DNA from: an uncultured Opitutia bacterium
Lineage (GTDB): Bacteria; Verrucomicrobiota; Verrucomicrobiia; Opitutales; UBA953
Length of the DNA stretch: 8,970 bases
Direction of reading: 5' to 3'
Assembly: GCA_903957465.1 (NCBI GenBank)
Contig: CAJBPJ010000195.1
Coordinates: 1-8,970 of the forward strand
Under the pieces are notes generated by a model that did not search any database, was not told the DNA's origin, and saw nothing but the letters and a program-made list of their open reading frames with translations. Each line of letters starts with the position of its first letter. Position 1 is the stretch's first letter. Positions 6,334 to 8,970 of this stretch are shown piece by piece. The position numbers and the translations under genes were made by a program.

Positions 6334-8475
6334 ATGCCTATGCGTCAATTAGCCCTTATCTTCTGCTTCTTTGCCATTCCCCTGAATGCGCAACTAGCGC
6401 CAGCGGGTGCGCATACGAAAGTCGAACTCGTTGCACTTTCTTCGGCAGCTGTACCCGGTAAAGAATTTCAATTCGCCCTACGTTTTAGGTGCGACGAACA
6501 CTACCACATCTACTGGAAGAACCCAGGTGATGCTGGAGATATCCCCGCTTGGAAATGGAGCGTTCAGGAAGACTCGGCTGGTAATCGCCTCGAAATCGGC
6601 AACGAAGCTGAATGGCCTGCACCCAAGCGCATTGATTTACAGGGCGTGATGAATTTTGTCTACGAAGGCGAAACGCATCTTTTCCTTACAGCCAAAATAC
6701 CAGCTAACGCCCAAGGCGAAATTACCATCAAAGGACATATCACCTGGCTCGAATGCGATGATAAGGGCTGCTATCCGCAAGAGTCCGATGTGGCTCTCAA
6801 GGTAAAAGTCGGGAGCAACTCAGTCTTAAAGACACCCACCGACTGGGCTCGTGTGCCCCGCGAGACATACTCCGTTGAGTATACACGTACCAGCGAGCCA
6901 ACGGATCAACTACGTCTAACAGAGGTTTTGTCCGGAAGAACACTCGGTACTGTGCTTGCACCCATCGAATGGTTTCCAACACGCAATTTCGTTAACCCTT
7001 CCACAAACTTCGGACCGCTCGCGATGACTGCAGCGACGGTTGAGGGAAAACAATCTGCATTGGCTATAACGACACTCAGCCTGAAAGACGCTCCAGAGGC
7101 TCTCGATGCAGGTGCACTCAGTTACATTGCATTGGTCAAAGATAATCGCTCCCAGGAAACACGCTGGGTTAATGTCGTTCTCGTTTCACCCAAAGTGCCA
7201 GTACCCGTATCAAAAATTACGGGCAGCACAAAACCTGAGCAGACACCGATAGCTGCAGGCGAGCCCAAATGGCTACCATGGACATTGGAAGCACAGACAA
7301 AAGCGATTGCGGACGGCAAAACTGTCTATGTTGATTTTACGGCACGTTGGTGTGCGACTTGTCAGGTTAACAAGCGCGTCTACCACGATGAAGACCTTCA
7401 GCGCGATTTCGCCAAAGCTAACGTAGTTACCTTTAAGGCCGATTGGACGCGCAAAGATCCAGCAATCACCGAAGAGCTTCGTAAATTAGGCCGTCAAGGC
7501 ATTCCGCTAAATGTCTTCTACCGTAAAGGCGCCGAGCCCGTCATGCTTTCTGAACTCCTTACCGCATCACAAGTTCGCGAAGGTTTAGCGGCAAGCCTAG
7601 CGGGTCAATCGGTTAAAGCAGAAACGTCGACAGTTTTTGGCATGCTGGTGCTGGCATTCTTCGGTGGAGCTATGCTCAACTTAATGCCCTGCGTCTTCCC
7701 TGTCATCGGGCTAAAAGTCCTCTCATTTGCAAGTCAAGGTGGCACGGATTACCGTACAACACTTCGCAAAGCCTTTCTGTATGCATTCGGCGTAGTGGTG
7801 AGCTTCTTAGCCTTAGCAGGACTTATTCTCGCTCTGAAATCAGGCGGAAGTGCTGTCGGCTGGGGGTTCCAGATGCAATCGACAGGTTTCGTACTAGCGA
7901 CTGCAGTACTGATGGTGACATTAGGTATGTCACTTGCCGGCACTTTTGAAATCGGCACAGGACTCGCCAGCAATGCAGCTACTAAAGAAGGTAACACTGG
8001 TGCCTTTTTCTCAGGTGTACTTGCGACCGTTGTGGCAACGCCATGTACAGCACCCGGACTAGGCGCAGCGCTTGGCTTTGCCCTCGATGCTTCACGCGGA
8101 GCGACGGAGACACTTAGCTTCTTCGCTGTTATCGGATTAGGCATGGCCCTACCTTATGTACTTTTAGCAGCCTTCCCTGCATTAAGCCGATTACTGCCAC
8201 GTCCAGGCGAGTGGATGGAGACATTAAAACAAGCGATGTCATTCCCCCTCTTCGCTTACGCGCTTTACTTACTTTGGGTGCTCAATGCACTCGTCGAAGA
8301 CGCAAGCTGGGTACGTGATGCATCTATCGGCCTCGTCATCATCGCCGCATCATGCTGGATCTGGGGCCGATGGGGCGCACCGCATCGTACCGACACAGAA
8401 CGCCTCTGGGGACGTCTGGTGGCAGCCGCCTTATACCTTGGGACGATTGCTCACCTTATCTACTACCTTACCTAA
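6334..8475 (+). CDS. DsbD/ScsB-family thiol-disulfide reductant transporter with rearranged domains
   Basis: The protein should carry electrons from cytoplasmic thioredoxin across the inner membrane to periplasmic thiol proteins. Of 713 residues, 1-19 are a signal peptide (LALIFCFFAIPLNAQ). Residues of about 27-165 are a DsbD-alpha/ScsB-like domain (HIYWKNPGDAGD; C141 and C146 in ECDDKGC as the likely redox pair). About 310-425 form a thioredoxin domain with WCATC at 339-343 (C340, C343), then FKADWTRKDPAIT and GIPLNVFY. About 434-710 hold eight predicted membrane segments with C453 (LMPCVFPV) and C571 (ATPCTAPG), the transmembrane redox pair. All three cysteine pairs expected of DsbD are present. 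The unusual point is order: the thioredoxin domain usually sits after the membrane part, and here it sits before it. An alternative ATG at 6340 would shorten the signal by two residues. There is no Shine-Dalgarno sequence. The stop codon abuts that of the next gene on the other strand. Confidence 0.92.
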   Translation: MPMRQLALIFCFFAIPLNAQLAPAGAHTKVELVALSSAAVPGKEFQFALRFRCDEHYHIYWKNPGDAGDIPAWKWSVQEDSAGNRLEIGNEAEWPAPKRIDLQGVMNFVYEGETHLFLTAKIPANAQGEITIKGHITWLECDDKGCYPQESDVALKVKVGSNSVLKTPTDWARVPRETYSVEYTRTSEPTDQLRLTEVLSGRTLGTVLAPIEWFPTRNFVNPSTNFGPLAMTAATVEGKQSALAITTLSLKDAPEALDAGALSYIALVKDNRSQETRWVNVVLVSPKVPVPVSKITGSTKPEQTPIAAGEPKWLPWTLEAQTKAIADGKTVYVDFTARWCATCQVNKRVYHDEDLQRDFAKANVVTFKADWTRKDPAITEELRKLGRQGIPLNVFYRKGAEPVMLSELLTASQVREGLAASLAGQSVKAETSTVFGMLVLAFFGGAMLNLMPCVFPVIGLKVLSFASQGGTDYRTTLRKAFLYAFGVVVSFLALAGLILALKSGGSAVGWGFQMQSTGFVLATAVLMVTLGMSLAGTFEIGTGLASNAATKEGNTGAFFSGVLATVVATPCTAPGLGAALGFALDASRGATETLSFFAVIGLGMALPYVLLAAFPALSRLLPRPGEWMETLKQAMSFPLFAYALYLLWVLNALVEDASWVRDASIGLVIIAASCWIWGRWGAPHRTDTERLWGRLVAAALYLGTIAHLIYYLT

Positions 8476-8970
8476 TCAGGACACCATTGCTCGGCGGTAA
8501 TCGAGCTCAGCTGGCACTGGCACGCCATGTTCTAGCAAAGCCTCAAGGTGATCTACAGCCGTGGGGGCCCAAACGGTTCCACGCGGACCGAGTCCATTGA
8601 GGATATAGTGTCGTGTGTGCAATGCATGTTGGCCGACATACGGACGATTGTCGCGGGTACATGGACGGGTTCCGGCCGCTTGCGCAGTAACTGTCGTTGA
8701 ATTAGGCTGATTGAAATACCCCTGAAACCTTGCGAGGAGTTTTTTTCGCTGAATGTCGGTAACTTGTTCACCCTGCTCTTCCCAGTCCCAATTCGTGCCT
8801 GTCCGCCAGCGCCCTTCACCACATGGCAAAGCCCAACCCTCACGATTAAGTACGAAATCTTTAGCCGGTGCGTCCGAAATGATATCTAGCGACTCCCCTT
8901 TCGCAGGTTGCCATGTTAAATTAGAAAATAAGCCACCGGAAAGCATCGCACGCCATCCATCGCACCAGAC
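8476..8970 (-). CDS. FAD-dependent oxidoreductase of the DAO family, N-terminus cut by window edge
   Basis: The visible 164 C-terminal residues fit the D-amino-acid oxidase/glycine oxidase-type flavoenzymes, which oxidise amines or amino acids with FAD. The motifs, counted from the right edge, are CDGWRA (3-8), QPAKGE (21-26, the family's RPxKGE-like turn), WALPCGEGRWRTGTNWDW (46-63), AAGTRPCTRDNRPYVG (98-113) and LNGLGPRGTVWAP (124-136), the C-terminal FAD-contacting loop. The N-terminal Rossmann GxGxxG motif and the start codon are outside the window. The substrate cannot be told; DadA-like, ThiO-like and MnmC-C-like relatives share these blocks. The frame stays open up to the edge, so the true start is beyond 8970, and an internal ATG at 8946 should not be taken as the start. 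The gene converges on dsbD with no base between the two stop codons. Confidence 0.88.
   Translation of the reverse strand, partial: VWCDGWRAMLSGGLFSNLTWQPAKGESLDIISDAPAKDFVLNREGWALPCGEGRWRTGTNWDWEEQGEQVTDIQRKKLLARFQGYFNQPNSTTVTAQAAGTRPCTRDNRPYVGQHALHTRHYILNGLGPRGTVWAPTAVDHLEALLEHGVPVPAELDYRRAMVS

Noticed and set aside
7749..8144. Open frame of 131 codons on the minus strand
   Set aside because: It is antisense to the membrane domain of dsbD, and its Ala/Pro/Ser-rich composition is what the complement of membrane-protein codons gives.

Overview
The window is a compact stretch of an ordinary bacterial chromosome of moderate GC content (roughly half, by eye). It carries eight protein genes, two of them cut by the window edges, with short intergenic gaps (at most about 140 bases). 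There is no RNA gene, insertion sequence, prophage gene or CRISPR array. The combination seen here suggests the Verrucomicrobiota, perhaps Opitutae. It includes an IF-1 with a basic tail, a Tat-exported Mn-type superoxide dismutase, a large adenylate-kinase-like protein next to an ATP-grasp-like protein, and a DsbD/ScsB-like protein. That assignment is an inference from protein style only; 16S or protein searches would be needed to confirm it.

Left part (1-1104, minus strand): the 5' three-quarters or so of a cysteine synthase gene, preceded by the gene for translation initiation factor IF-1 (infA). A Rho-independent terminator between them separates the two units. A divergent intergenic region (1105-1209) holds a candidate promoter for infA on the minus strand and a weaker one for tadA on the plus strand.

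Middle (1210-2557, plus strand): tadA (tRNA adenosine deaminase) and, 5 bases after its stop, a Mn-type superoxide dismutase with an added Tat signal. They look like a two-gene unit closed by a very clear 13-bp terminator hairpin. Next is a gene for an unrecognised secreted protein (2600-3475).

Right part (3619-8475, plus strand): a 400-residue adenylate-kinase-like P-loop protein with an uncharacterised C-terminal half. It is followed 59 bases later by a 462-residue ATP-grasp-like protein, and then by a DsbD/ScsB-type membrane thiol-disulfide transporter. That transporter has its thioredoxin domain between the N-terminal periplasmic domain and the membrane domain, instead of at the C-terminus. 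The last gene, on the minus strand and cut by the right edge, is the C-terminal part of a DAO-family FAD-dependent oxidoreductase. Its stop codon directly abuts the dsbD stop codon.

In function the window mixes translation and tRNA modification (infA, tadA), sulfur and redox chemistry (cysK, sod, dsbD, FAD oxidoreductase) and a less understood nucleotide kinase/ATP-grasp pair. Apart from an AAGG before infA, the starts have no evident Shine-Dalgarno sequence. Several have a -10-like hexamer 6-9 bases before the start codon, so leaderless transcripts are possible. The features most worth a second look are the kinase/ATP-grasp pair, the rearranged DsbD and the Tat-SOD with a second in-frame start. 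I saw no convincing new multi-gene system.
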